The notes under the pieces were generated by a model. It searched no databases. It was not told where the DNA came from and saw nothing but the letters and a program-made list of their open reading frames with translations. The position numbers were made by a program, and so were the translations under genes. From Hypholoma sublateritium FD-334 SS-4 (lineage: Eukaryota > Basidiomycota > Agaricomycetes > Agaricales > Strophariaceae), in NCBI GenBank assembly GCA_000827495.1, contig KN817537.1:254419-318418 (forward strand): DNA of 64,000 nucleotides. Direction: 5' to 3'. Of this stretch, positions 1 to 12,315 are shown one piece after another. Positions within the stretch are counted from its first letter, which is position 1; each line of letters opens with the position of its first letter.

Positions 1-1323
1 GTTGAAGCTCTTTTAGATACACATAGAATATTTTACTTTGCGTAGCCCCATGCATACCACCTGATGACCTTGCTACGCATTGACGACACAAGCATCACAA
101 GCACCATCACAATTATTGGGGTCCTATGATCACGGAGCGTTTGCTCAAGTTCTAGCGGCAAGGAGCGTGAAAATAGAAAGAATAAAATATGCATGTGCAA
201 GACATATGTCATTTCTCAAATAGAACGAGTAGCCTGGGGGATATTCTATTTTCGAGCCTCAGAAAGGCAGAGGTAGATTTATGGATTTCATTATGCCAAC
301 CACTCGAGTCTCGACCCAGCCACAATTATTGAGGGCAGCGCAACAGGACAAAGCGACACCTCATCATGCAACGCGCTCAAGAAATCCCAGGCGGGAAAAG
401 GGATGCCCGCCATGCGTGGCATATTCAGAAACTACTAAAAGCAGCTGCCAACGAGTCATCTGCTGCCAGGCTGTTATTTTTGCTTCAAAGTTTCCGAAAT
501 ATTCATTCATGTATCAACCCGCAACGCCCTGAGGAGAATCAATGATCTCTATTTTATTCGAATGGACTTTGGACGCGTGATTCTGATTCGGCGTGATTGC
601 CACCTCCGTCATGCCGGGTGATAACGTCTATTGCGCCCCTATGAGCTGATCTTCAATTAGGAAGGTGCCCTTCCTAAACAGTCATGTTCTGTATGTTATG
701 CTGAGATACCAAGCGAGTTTTGACCGTTTCAAACAACCCTATGGGTCTATGTTAAAGTTTGCTGACCTCACATTTAGGTTGGGGTATGTGATGGTTATCA
801 TTGACCAAATCAATTTACGGAAATAGCACCATTACAAGGTCAGCCCGACCGTATCGGCCAGAGACTCAGGTAAGGCGAGTGCGCTTAAAACGGCTGGAAT
901 GTCACATAGACCTAACCACACCGACATGTCCAGGAAATATCGCGTGCGCAAGTATTTCTAGGTTACAAACCTATCAAAATATCTGTACAATTCATGCTCG
1001 ATCATTGCGACCGAGTTCTGACTTAAGTTCTGCCTTTGTGCGGAGAGACGCTGACTAGGCTCAATACCTGATTCGCTTTATATACTGCTGGATATAATGT
1101 AAACCAGCCTCGGCGACCGCGGTCAATAAAAGCCATGAATGCGACGGTTTATTGTCATTTCAACTGTCAGTTAAGAGTACATTTACAATGGGGAAGTGGG
1201 GCCGATGTCATACCAGGCCGCACCCGAGATAATCGTCAATAAGATTGTGCATGTGCAACTGATTTTCATCAGGATTCCATCTGCCATTCAAAAGATATGT
1301 ACATACTGCATGTCGTAAACATT
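1..1323. other. Unassigned sequence before the guanine deaminase
   Basis: No gene is supported here. Open frames of 80-90 codons exist on the plus strand near 281-532 and 801-1058, but they have no recognisable motif, no splice-consistent extension and no family resemblance. The segment includes the 3' flank of the minus-strand guanine deaminase. Confidence 0.5.
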
Positions 1324-3028
1324 TTACACATTTCTAATCTCGTTGCCTTGGACCCAGACAGCCCCGCGATTTCTGGTATCGCCGATGCACCACCACTTCT
1401 CGACATGTTCCAAGGTCAGAGGCATGTTATCGACTCCCGGCCCGCCGTGGTCAGATTCCAAATCGAAGTAGTCGAGCGATCCAATACCTTGGCCAGTGCG
1501 AGGGTCATACAAGTGAACTTGATTTGCAAAAGAGCAGTTAGCGGGATTGGCACGTCTAATAAAAACAATGACGCACTCTCTTGCGCATCGAAGGGCGCGC
1601 CCACAGCAAAAACTCCCGCGAGCCCCAGTGCTTGCGATCCTCCCCGTGTGGCGAGGTAAAGCGCTTCCTTCCAGTCAATCGAGATATCTGCCGAATTGGC
1701 AGACGCGTCCATCTGGCGCTCGCCCTCTCGCATGCGCGACACCACGACAGCTTGGCGCATGGCGTTCATTATGTCGAGGCTATACCCCCCGGCAACATCT
1801 GTTCCGAGCCCCACCTTGACGCCCTGATCCAACGCCTCCCGAAGCGGGAAGGGCTTTGCCGAGAAATAGGCATTTGACAAGGGACAGTGCGCGATAGCCG
1901 TTCCACAAGCGTTTAGCCGGTCGAAATCGGGCGCAGTGAGAAAGGTGCAATGCGCTTGTATTGTGCGCGGCGTTAAAAGGGTGCCCTAATCGCGCTCTGT
2001 CAGTGGCATGGCGTGCTGCGCGTGGGGGCCTGGGCTCGCCTTGTCAAAAACGTCGATGTCTTCTATCCCGCGCAAGGCGCGCACCCATTCCACCTGATCC
2101 TTGGCCTCGGCGAGGTGGCTTTGCACTTTCACGCCGAGCTCAGCCGACAGTGCGCCTAGTCCGTGCAGCAGCTCATCCGTGCAGGTGGGTACGAATCGGG
2201 GGGTCAAGACGGGCTCCACAAGCCGCTGAGATACCGGGAGGTGCGCGGCGATTCCACGACAATGGCCGACGAACGAGCGCGCAGTCTCCAGCGCCGCACG
2301 CGCAGAAGGCTCTACGTAAGTCTTCGTGGTGGACTCTGGGGACGTTATGTCAATGTCCATCGACAGCTTCCCGACGAATGCCCGAATTCCGGCAGCCTGC
2401 ATGCATTCCGCAAGAATCAAGCTGTAATATGTCGTGTCCTGCCGGTCAAACGTTGAATAGACTCGGAAGAAGGTACCTACTTCGTTGCTTCTTTGATCGT
2501 GCCAAAAAGGAGGACCGAGCCCGTCCCGTTCTCTTTGAGGCGAGCGGCTAGACGGGTGTAAACACGGCGGGCGAGGGTGCTATCCTCGTCCATGCGCAAT
2601 TCCGCTTTAAGAGCATACCTATCGAGCCACTGCATCAAGGGGAGATCCAGTCCAGTTCCTTGGTACAGAAATTGAGGAGCATGAAGATGCAGATCGCAGA
2701 ATGTGGGTAGGATAAATGACCCGCTTGGTACTTCAGATACCGGAATCTCAGGATGTGCTTCAAGGAACTTTGCCGATTCTGGTGCATTCGCCGGTGCAAA
2801 TTGGGTGATAATTCCATCTTTGTCCACACCTTGATGATACAAAGCAACTCTGTCAGTATAATCATTAACGAAAGGTGAGATAGATCAAAATGTGTAGGGC
2901 ATCCAGCCGTGGCGCGCATTTTCTTGTCGGACTAACTACATTACGAAAAACTCACAGATTAGGTGATCGTAGTGGATCTCAAGCCCCTTGAGATGCGGTG
3001 CATGGACGAAAGTTCCTCTTATTAGCAT
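1324..3028 (-). CDS. Guanine deaminase (amidohydrolase)
   Basis: The enzyme hydrolyses guanine to xanthine and ammonia in cytosolic purine salvage or catabolism. Five exons read 3028-2956, 2847-2481, 2421-2040, 1985-1577 and 1517-1324, giving about 474 residues, a normal length for the family. The N-terminus starts MLIRGTFVHAP. The metal-binding motif LHLHAPQF lies in exon 2. IQAHCTFL and AIAHCPLSN, carrying further histidines, are in exon 4, as is GLGTDVAGGYS with the metal-ligand Asp. The end contains GQGIGSLDYFDLE and EKWWCIGDTRN, typical of fungal and animal guanine deaminases. The intron at 1986-2039 has GC-AG ends instead of GT-AG; reading through it meets an in-frame TAG, whereas removal gives VFDK-GTLLTPRTIQAH. 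The start is the ATG that opens exon 1. The gene looks intact. Family assignment is secure; exon edges are inferred from splice consensus. Confidence 0.93.
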
Positions 3029-3878
3029 CCGGGAAGCGGCTCCTGGGTTGTAGGAAGTATCAAGTGTGTATTTAGATTGTAGATCACAATATTAAATAAC
3101 ACGGAATCATTGTGCTATCAACGATAACGAGTGCAGAGGGAAAATCCCGAAACTTTCGGCAACTGCCGTATTTCCTGATTTATTTATAGACGACAAACGG
3201 TATTAATAGCTTCACGCCGGCCCAGTATATACAAGTTATACAAGGCACATGCCGACTGCATGCCGACCTTTGGCAGGCTCGAGCATGTACGCATATTCTC
3301 CAATTCACCGAGATAACCACCGGATAACTTTCACCCTTGGCTCCGTGCATCTTTGGAATCGCTTTGCGATTCAGACGTCCTCGGAGAATTGGGCTCCGTG
3401 ATTAGTTTCAGTGCTTGTACTGCGTAGCTCACGCCAGTCTATTCAACCTTCAATCAAGGTCAATGTGTCACAGTTGGCAAATAAACGGCGCGCTGAAAGA
3501 TAGAAGCTGGTGGCCCTAGGACGAGACGCGGTGCTGAAATTTATTGCAACAAATAGAGAAAATATTTAAACACGACGCATGAAACGTCTAATCGTTATGA
3601 AAGACTGTGAGGCCGTGAGGCTAGGCTGGGGTTTATATCAGTATGTGCTCCGCTACTGTTGAGGCACCCGAGTTCGTGCTTTGGACCGCACGTGCCGCAT
3701 TCAATTTGGCCCGTTGGTAGTCATGCCCTGTGGACCAGAAAACACCCATGTAGCTACCGAGACATCTTATCTGAACCACGTCCTGAGCCATCAACAGCTC
3801 AAAGTTTATAGAGGCCTGCTACTACAATCATGGTTTTACGTGTCATTTAGACTCACTCCGCTCCGGCCTTCGACAAAA
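3029..3878. other. Intergenic region between guanine deaminase and the first RTA1-like gene
   Basis: AT-rich spacer with no supported gene. It should hold the promoter of the guanine deaminase (minus) and the 3' end of the RTA1-like gene (minus). No convincing promoter motif was singled out. Confidence 0.5.
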
Positions 3879-5256
3879 TTATGCATAAACGACATTCCTC
3901 CTTGGCTTCGACGGTCCGAGAATTGCTCCTGGGTGTGCAAAGTTTGTACAGTATATCGCCAGGGCTATCATCGCTCCGTCCAGGACATCTACGTGCATGT
4001 TAAAATCACTTGATACGGCTAATGGTTGAAATGACTCACTGAAATAGATCTGAGTTCGCATAATTCGTCCGTCCCATCCTCCCGCCAACTCGATAATGCG
4101 GTAGATAGCGCTTTGAAAATTCTCGTCAGCTTGTGTCATGAGTCCGAACAGAAACCGACTGACCGAACAAAGAGGAAAGTAGTGTTCAGGATGAGAGCAC
4201 CCGTCAAGCGTTTGAGCTCAGCGGTGAACCTTCCAGGCAGCTGCTCCTGTCTTGGATCACTTGCTTCCTCCGTACTAACCAGCCTAAAGCCGGCATTTGT
4301 ACGTACGGCTCTTCTGTAATTCACAAAGTACTCAATGGCACATGCAGAAAATCCGATGATAATGACTAAGTGCGCGAGCCTGTTAGGATGAAATTGATGT
4401 CCAATTCCAGAGGCTTACTAGATTGCAAAATGATCCCAGCCAAGATGATGTTGGAGCCCTGATACCATAATTCGTATCAGATTCAGCGCCATAAGGAGCT
4501 TGAAAACCCACCAAACGAGCCCCATTTGAGTCATGTGCACTGGCCGCGAGACCTCCCCCACCGCCTTGGACAAAGAGAGATATAACATCCTAACACTCGT
4601 GTCAGATGAGGGATTCTACGGGAGAACGGAAAAACTCACGCAAGATGCAAATATCATTGTGTCTTAAACGTCGTCGTTCATAAGAAACTGCAACCCATAT
4701 AATACAGAACAAGCCACAGAGACTCACAGCGTCTAGGCTTAAGTCGGCTGTAACTTTGCCCGAGTTGGCGTATGAGTCGTCCAAATATCACGAAGTTGGC
4801 CGCAAGGAGAGGTGTCGGTGCCAAAACGAGAAGAGATGTCCTAGTGGAACGATTAAAGGGATCGTGTATGCCCGAAAAAATACGGACTCACTGTATCTTG
4901 TACGCCATGGAACTCGTTGGGTGAAGACTTGAATAAAACCTCGCCGCCCATCCTATCGTTTCCATTCCCCCGCAAAGAAACGCAGTACCGAGCATGAACC
5001 ATGTGCGATACTTCACGGCTTGCCATAAGTGAAGAACTAATCATGGTATTAGCAGAAGAAGCCCTGAGTATTTTCGTAGCTGACCTACTGGAAGATGTAT
5101 TGAATAAGAGGACAAAGATGATGGTAATGGCTTTAGATGGTATATACCCGTACCAAACCAGGTCAGGATCTGTTAAGATAGAAGGTGAGCTAGATATAAA
5201 ATACCGCGATTATCGTCGCGAGTACTCACTGCTCTCGTCGACGCCAAAGCCAGCCA
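3879..5256 (-). CDS. RTA1-like seven-transmembrane protein, copy A
   Basis: Member of the fungal RTA1/RSB1/PUG1 family of multi-pass membrane proteins, linked in yeasts to lipid translocation and resistance to toxic compounds; the substrate here is unknown. The product begins MAGFGVDES. In-frame exons then encode YGYIPSKAITIIFVLLF, HLWQAVKYRTWFMLGTAF, LAPTPLLAANFVIFGRLI, DVISLFVQGGGGGLAAS, a loop, AIYRIIELAGGWDG and VLDGAMIALAIYCTNFAHPG, in the order typical of the family. Each junction uses GT-AG ends. One donor (GTCAGT, near 4160) is needed to join FVR to AIYRIIEL; without it the frame stops. An upstream in-frame ATG at 5318-5320 exists, but MAGFGVDES fits the short N-termini of the paralogues better. 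Copy B (6898-8374) lies just upstream in the same direction. The gene appears intact. Confidence 0.85.
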
Positions 5257-6897
5257 TGGTATCTTCGCAGGTAAGTAGTTGAATAGGATGAGTATTTGGT
5301 GGTGGGGTAGTGGTGGACATGAACACTCTGTGGCGCTCTTTATACCATTTCTTCATAACCTGTCGACACAATTTTTCGCTACAAAATTGTATCGATGGAT
5401 CGAGGATGTTGTACCGCAGACCCTGCGGAGGACATTTTGTGAGCACCAAATACAGTCTGCGCAGCGGTCCGTAGCTGGTTCTTGGCGAATTTTCGCGGTT
5501 CAAGGAAACAAGTCCACAGAGTTCCGCAGGCGGCCATATTTTTGAGGCATTTGGAAGCTTGAAAGTTGATAGGCCTGTTCGATTTGCCGGCACTTTTTTC
5601 GCCCTTCGGTGTCAATATACGTTCTGATGCTCCCCAATAAGGAAAGTGCATCGTAAGCGGCGCCCGGGTACGGCCCGGGCCAGGAATTTGAACACTTCGC
5701 AAATCTTTTGCTCGACGTTGACTTTGCATTGCCAGCTCGACGTTAGAATTTTGTAAATTGAGGCATGGTGGAGAATATTCCAACTAAAAGGTTATTCCTT
5801 TTTTTTCAATCCCCTGGGGAGAAACGTAGGAGTTGGATGGCTGTTATCGCAAGATCTAGTGACGTCCTATAAATGTAGGTGCCGTAGTACTACGCTGTTT
5901 GAAGTGGAAGGATTTACAATCCGCATTGTGTAGAATACGAAGCTTCGGAATAAAATGAAATGATAGAGTGAGATAGGATACCCTCGCGTCGTGAGTAATG
6001 CTGACCGGAGCCACAGGCATAATTTTTTCAGTCTTGAAGCCGCTCATTATTTAAAAGAGAAAGGTTTTGCGTTTGCAGTAATCTGAGACTGAAGCTCATA
6101 CAGTTGTGATATCACCTACCGGATTAAATAAACGTATATTCTATGTGGTGGGAGCCATGTGGTGATAAACAGATCGATTGTGATTGGACTATGAACTAAT
6201 ATGTTTGGGGGCCAAGCATATGGATGCCGGCAGGGCACACCAGCGCTAGCTATACGCCGGGCGCGCAGTGTGCGCCTTCTATCAACAAAGTACTTGCGGA
6301 GACACCTTTGGGGAAACGTGCGCGTTACGTGCGCAGCCACTTGCTGTGTATTTCTTATCCACCTTCCTGCGGAAAATCAGAACTAACCGACGATTAGACA
6401 GGCGCAGTCTGCCCTTGATGCCTCCCTACCCGCACCTTCTCAACAGGGCCCTGCAGAACGTCTTTCTCATACTACGAGATCGATGTTGGCCGATCTATTG
6501 AGCAAGAATTTCTATTTAATCAAGGCCTGTGAGGCCTGTTATGAGCCGTCGCAATGAGAGCCCCTGTGAATCCACACTGATTTAATGACTCAACCTGCCA
6601 TGCTTTAAACAAGCCTTGGTCTTCTTAACTCTTCACACTTTGGCGTAAATATTGTGAACACAATATTAACCGGTAGATTTTTCATCGGTATTCGGATACG
6701 TGGTTTACCAGAAGCTTTATCAGTCAATCAAAATAGAGTTCTCGATCGCAATATCTCAAAGTTGAGCGTCACTAGTCACTGACGATTTGTCTGAAATCAA
6801 GAAGCGCTCAGCGCTCAATAGGTTCCAGTAGACTAGTACAAACGTAAGAGATCAACGCATACTAGCTGTACGTATTTATCGCATCTTTGAACTACCT
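5257..6897. other. Intergenic region between RTA1-like copies A and B
   Basis: About 1.6 kb with several short open frames on both strands (for example minus 5379-5783 and plus 6201-6386). None has a recognisable domain or splice-linked partner. The 5257-5320 part could be 5' untranslated or a longer N-terminus of copy A. Nothing else is supported. Confidence 0.45.
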
Positions 6898-8374
6898 TCA
6901 AACGTCACCAGCACCAGATAGATTTTCCATCGACATTGTGGACTTGCGATTAACGCTCGCAAGGTAGACACCTGGATGGATTATGTTCGTTGTATAGATA
7001 GCCAAAATGACCATCACTCCATCAAATACAACTTTAAAAGGCGAATTTAGTAAAGATTGTGGAGTCACAGGAACGTTGGAACCGAAAACGCACCGAAATA
7101 TACCTGAGTGCGTAAAACCGTTCCATCCCAACCTCCAGAAAGTTCTATAATCCGGTATATAGAGCTTTTACCTCTCATTAGGACAAGAAATTATTTTGTT
7201 CACAATATCAACGTCTACTCACCGAATGAAGAGACACGACATGTTAAAAATGAGCGCCTTGATCATCAACCGAAGATCAGCCGTGAGCTCTCCTGGTCTC
7301 CCTTCTGTCGTATTGGAGTAGGTCTTTCCTATGTTTCCGTACGTTCCACCTACGCGCGTATCTTTTCTATAACGCAGGAAGAAGTCCACAGCTACGCTAG
7401 CAAAGATGATTATGATGACTTAAAAGTTGGAGTTGTCAGCATGGCACAATTTTGTCAGAATTTTGTAGCCAAGAAATATCTTACCTAGTTGAAATACGAT
7501 CCCGATCAGCATAATGTGAGCACCCTGATAGTCAATAGGATAAGTATAGGATGGTAAATCAACTGATAGCGCGTTCTGCATACCTTGTTTGCGCCGACCA
7601 AGGTATCCGCACCTGCTGCAACGCCACCCCCGAAACCTTGCACAACAAGTGAGATGACATCCTATATTCCCATTTGATACTCAGTCATATGACACGGGAA
7701 TATTCCAGAGGACATACACATGAAGTGAATATAATTGTATCTAGAGGACACGTTAGACTATGCATCTTACCAGTGGACGTAATATGTGATCGGACTTCAA
7801 ACTCACAGAGTCGAGGTCGCAGCCGACTGTACTGCTGTCCCAGCTGTCTTATAATGCGACCAAATATAACGAAACTGGCAGCAATGAGAGGGGTTGGAGC
7901 TACGATGGTCGCAATGATTCTGCGGTAGTAATAAGATCGCTATTCTTATTAGCTATGGCAGAAGAAACATTGAAAACTAACTGAATTTCAAATGGTGTGG
8001 ATGCAGATGGGCTAAATCCCGACCAACCACGCCCAAACCAACCAGCGATTTCAATCATCCCGCATAAGCAGGCAGTGAACAGCATAAACCAGGTCCGGTA
8101 TCTTATCGCCTGCACAAAGTGGGTTACTGTCGCGTTACGCGTATCAGACACAATGTCATCCAAAAGTCCAGATAAGCTATTACTCACAGGTAGTCGCGAT
8201 GAAAAGAGTGATAAAGATGATCGCCAATGCCTTGGATGGTACATATCCATATTGAGCTGTATTAGGGTTGGTGTCCAGACCGCCTGTTGCGACATCAAAG
8301 AGGGAAAATCAGTTCTGCAAGATGTCTTGAAGAAGCTCAATTTTACCGTTATTAGTTCCATTGTTCCCAGACAT
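6898..8374 (-). CDS. RTA1-like seven-transmembrane protein, copy B
   Basis: Second RTA1-family membrane protein in the same orientation as copy A. The start is MSGNNGTNNG. A phase-1 intron then leads to GLDTNPNTAQYGYVPSK and ALAIIFITLFIATT. Later exons give THFVQAIRYRTWFMLFTA, CGMIEIAGWFGRGWSGFSP, IVAPTPLIAASFVIFGRII, DVISLVVQGFGGGVAAG, GAHIMLIGIVFQL, SIYRIIELSGGWDG and VVFDGVMVILAIYTTN. The gene has at least nine exons, and every junction checked kept the frame with GT-AG ends, so it looks functional. The C-terminus ends in a short hydrophilic tail, as in the paralogues. Known for the family: seven membrane spans, plasma-membrane or endomembrane location. The transported molecule cannot be read from the sequence. 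Confidence 0.87.
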
Positions 8375-9762
8375 GGTAGTAAGATTATTCAGTAGCTTCA
8401 AGGATTAAAGAGTTGAAAAGAAAGATGCTGGAGATGAATATCACGAATGCCCTTTTATGCGAAAGCTAGCCAGTGCTGTTAACTCAGTTAATCCAAGTCC
8501 GTCACTAAAATTAGGTATTGCTATGGACGAACAGCCTGCGCAGTCACAAACTAGCAAGGCGATACCTCCTTGCCTCGGAAACCATCTCCGCAGATAGCCG
8601 TGAGAATATCGAGCGTCAGTTGCGCAGTCGCATAAGGTAAGAACTGTGCTATATCGGAATATCCACCACAACTTTCTGCATGCCGGTGTTCGAAGTCGCC
8701 GACGTGCCTGGATTTATTTTGATACAATTCGGTAATAACTGAAGGTCAAACCGTACCAAATTTCCTCTATACTCAGGCAGGATAACTGCTCAACTTAATA
8801 GTGCAATTTTGGCATGGTATTGTCAATTAAAGGGCGGTCATAACCTCAACGCAACCAAAAGGACTGCAAACCCCACTGCATTCTTTGTAGCGGCTAAGAA
8901 CATCTCTCCCACTCGGAATGCTCCTCAGGATGCTCCAGGTGCTGGCACGGGCCTCGGCAAATTGACTTGAAACATTTAGTTAAACAGGCTGCGCAAACTT
9001 TACAGCCAGGCGAGAATAAGGGCTCGCAAGCTACGCGACTCGAGGATTGTAGGCGTAGCCCAGTGTACGCTTACACACTGGCAATTACCGAAATATCACA
9101 TTCCAGTTTTACTCCCTGAGTTTTGCACCGTAAAAGATGGGTTGGTGCAAGGTTGGTGGCAAGTAAAATTTGTGCATAACTTACACAATAATTTCTGAGT
9201 GAATACCTTCTTCGCAACGTCATGATTTTCATTATTGGTTTCTTTTCTCAGTCGCTTTCAAGATAACAATGCGCGGAGAAAGGCCGCTCTGCTCCCCTAC
9301 ATATTCACTGGTTGTGTCCTCGATTAACATTTTTATTTTTATTCTAACCTCGAGGCTGTCCGACCACGACGGTAGGTACTGCGTTGTACTGCGGACCGGT
9401 GCCAGTGCAGCTCAAATTGATTGGAGATAGCAGTGGTACCCGAGGCCGCCGAGAGGTCAGACTCACACTAACACACTCAATCACATTTTGCCGGCTTCAT
9501 ATGAGTACCTCAACCCATCTTCACAGGTATGATAACCATCATGAATACTTTATGCACTTGATTCCCTCATCCGCTCCCCTTACAAACGCTTGACCGGGTT
9601 GACTTAGTTATCGACAGTATTTCAGACGAAGCTCCTCTGACGCTCCTCGGCTATCCAGTTTGAGGTTAATCGGTAATTTATACGATGGTACACATCGCTG
9701 CATTCGTTGACCATTCTATCATTAGTGTGTTAAGCCTCCCATGGGTACGCCACCACTATGAT
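8375..9762. other. Intergenic region between RTA1-like copy B and the first MDR reductase
   Basis: Upstream of RTA1-like copy B and downstream of the MDR gene (both minus). Short open frames at 8441-8671 (minus) and 9384-9593 (plus) carry no recognisable motif. I see nothing else to annotate. Confidence 0.45.
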
Positions 9763-11387
9763 TCAGTTGTCCGCGACGTGGATAATGAGCTTTGCCTTGT
9801 TCGTTCCTTTTTGTACGGCAAGCAGCCCGTCGCCAACCTTATCCAGCCCCTTGTAAACATCTTCACGGTGCTTGATTTCGCCCGCCGCGACAAGCGCCGG
9901 TATGGTTGCGAAGAAGTCTTTGCTCCACTTAGGCTCCAGACGGCTTACGATAAACCCGAACATGCTGATCGACTTGGAAACCACGTGGAAGAGGCTCTGA
10001 GATGAGAAGGGACGTTTCATATAATGCGTTCAAAAGTTTGGAATTGATAACAGACCTTCGTAATGGCGCCGCCGGAGTTGTACCCAGATATCATACCGCA
10101 TTCCTGAACGGGGCCGTTCAGAAGTATGCTCGAGAATTAGAAAAGTGATCGCTCACTATGAACCTAGCACCAAGGTTTGCATTCTCAAGTGCCGCGTCCA
10201 GCGTCTCACCACCGACGTTGTCCCAGTAGCTATGTTCAGGGGTCAGCTCTCTCACATACAACATGTATTTGCGTCCCAAGGATAGAAAGGGGATTAAGTC
10301 TACGCACATATCGATGGGACCTTCTTTCTGCAAAACCTCCTTAATGTTTGTTGTCTTGTAGTTGAAGGCCACATCAGCGCCAATATCCTTCATGAATTGT
10401 ACCTTATCATCAGAACCCGCCGAACCGATGACCTTCAGGCCATCAATTTTGGCAAGCTGGATGACGAGCCTGAAGGGAAGGCGTCAAAATCAAGAATGAA
10501 GAGGGAAAGCAAAGAACTCACGATCCTACGGGACCTGAACGTCGCAGGGATAAACGTAGAGCCCCCTACGGTAAGGCGCAAATAGACGTACCAGCTCCAG
10601 TTGATACGAAGACAGTTTCTCCCTATCAATATCGAAACTACGATGAGCTGATCCGCCTTTCCATCGACGTTGAACAGTGCACGTACCTTCTTTGCTGACG
10701 AGTATTCTTTCCATGCCATGAAAGCTGTTTTACCTGTTTATTGATGAGGATGCGCTCGGTGAGAATCAAAAGATGGAAGTACCGGGCATGCCGAGAACAC
10801 CGAGGAAGGTCGACCAGGAAAGGTTATTAGGGTTCTCGAAGACCTGAAGCATAGATAGATCTTTTTGGATTGTGTAGTTTGCGTGTGCTGAGGGAATACA
10901 ATCATGAGCTGGGATCGAGCGGTGAGAATTCTCGTTTGTTCATACCTAGCATTCCGTAAACGTGATCACCAGCTTTCACATTCGAATTTTCAGAGCGAAG
11001 TACAACGCCGACACCATGGCTTACAAGCCTATATTTTTGAGTGAGGAATTAGACCAGGGGATCCACTTCGACACAGCAAACAAATAGTATACGCACGGTT
11101 GACCGATTTGAAAAGGGGGCACATATGACTTGACATCGGCTCCCCTCATGCGGCCTCTCATGTAGGGATCGATAGAGAGATCGAGGGTCTTGACCAAGAA
11201 TCCGCCATTCAGGGGGGCGTTTTCAAGATCAATTGTTTGAGTGGTGTCGTACACCGTTGTTTTTCCAGGTTCAGGTAATTCTGGTAAATGCAGGTTAAGA
11301 TGTAAGTAGGTACCAAATAACGGATTAAGAGCGCGCACCGGTGGGAACAGAGTTGAAAAGTACGCGTCCGTTGGTTACTGCTGCCAT
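9763..11387 (-). CDS. NADP-dependent MDR oxidoreductase, 2-alkenal/prostaglandin reductase type, copy 1
   Basis: Zinc-independent medium-chain reductase of the prostaglandin reductase/leukotriene-B4 dehydrogenase/plant 2-alkenal reductase group, which reduce the C=C bond of unsaturated aldehydes and ketones with NADPH. The start is MAAVTNGRVLFNSVPTG. The N-terminal catalytic domain carries PEPGKTTVYDTTQTIDLEN, LSIDPYMRGRMRGAD and NVKAGDHVYGML. The Rossmann part carries TVFVSTGAGGPVGS, assembled over a 13-nt exon at 10522-10534, then DIGADVAFNYKTT and YWDNVGGETLDAALENA. The C-terminal exon ends NKAKLIIHVADN. About eight exons, all in frame where checked, and about 340 residues as usual for the family. 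A TATA-like box lies about 80 nt upstream. Copy 2 follows in the same direction. The substrate is unknown. Confidence 0.9.
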
Positions 11388-12315
11388 GTTTTAGTCTCGA
11401 TAGAGTGAGAAGTTGAGTAGAAAGTCTGAAGAAAGAGAACCTGATTCAAAACTTTACCAACGCTCGTATTTATAGTCTGCTGACCCATCTCAAACTGGGT
11501 ACATACTCACCGATCGCTGTATCTGTGCGCTTAGCTTTGTCATGGGGAGGATAACGATTCCACAAGGTACCGGGATCCGGCAATGAAATTAAGCGCAGCG
11601 CATTCTTCCTTCTTCCAAATCTCTATCGGCGGGAGACTCCGTCACAGTTGATCGTGAACGAGACCCCCTGCAAACTTGAATTCAACGTTTGATTGCTTCG
11701 ATCTCTCTCGTCGAATCGGATGCGAGTTCTCTGAATCTGAACGCGTAGTACTTTTGCAGCTGCTTCAGCGAGGCCATAAAATGGGTCGCGGTGTCGTCAA
11801 CCAGAGGAAGATAGCACGACTAGGACTATTTTTCGCGTGATGAATGCGGTAGAGAGCGCCAACGGAATGAGGAATAGGGCTTGCCAGTGAGATGCATAGT
11901 AAGCGTAAGTATTGTGGAAGGTTTGAAAGCAACCTGCTTCGGGGTTCGGCCATCCCCTCCCCGATGTTTGGTTCTGCTTGAGGCCGCAACGTGATTTTAC
12001 ACGTGATGTTAATAACAAGACGCGTCTCGGCGCGCGGCGCGCGCGACGCACCCCTTGCGCACGACCTGTCAAGCTCAAGTCAAGCTCGAAGCACAATCAG
12101 AGACCGTCGGCTTTCTTTCCGGATATAAGAGTAGTGGAGAGTGACTAGGCCTCAGACATTTGATGCATCAAGGGCGAACAGCATGGAAAGAAGACCAACT
12201 ACTTAGCCGGTAATCTAAAAAATAAAGCAAGCTCTCTCTGACATCAAATTCACTCATCGCATGGTCTGTAAAAATACAAAATACATTTTAAGGGATATTT
12301 AAGTTCATCCTTTCT
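11388..12315. other. Intergenic region between MDR reductase copies 1 and 2
   Basis: Holds the promoter of copy 1 and the 3' flank of copy 2, both on the minus strand. Short open frames at 11765-12096 (minus) have no recognisable content. Confidence 0.5.
11467..11474 (-). promoter_or_regulatory. TATA-like box of MDR reductase copy 1
   Basis: Reads TATAAATA on the minus strand, about 80 nt upstream of the start codon at 11387, a plausible fungal TATA spacing. Confidence 0.45.

Noticed and set aside
5210..5783. Open frames of 127-134 codons on the minus strand upstream of RTA1-like copy A
   Set aside because: No recognisable domain; one only overlaps the 5' end of copy A in a readable but unspliced form.
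3879..8374. RTA1-like copies A and B first taken as pseudogenes because the open frames are fragmentary
   Set aside because: Exon-by-exon splicing with GT-AG ends restored a continuous frame in both.
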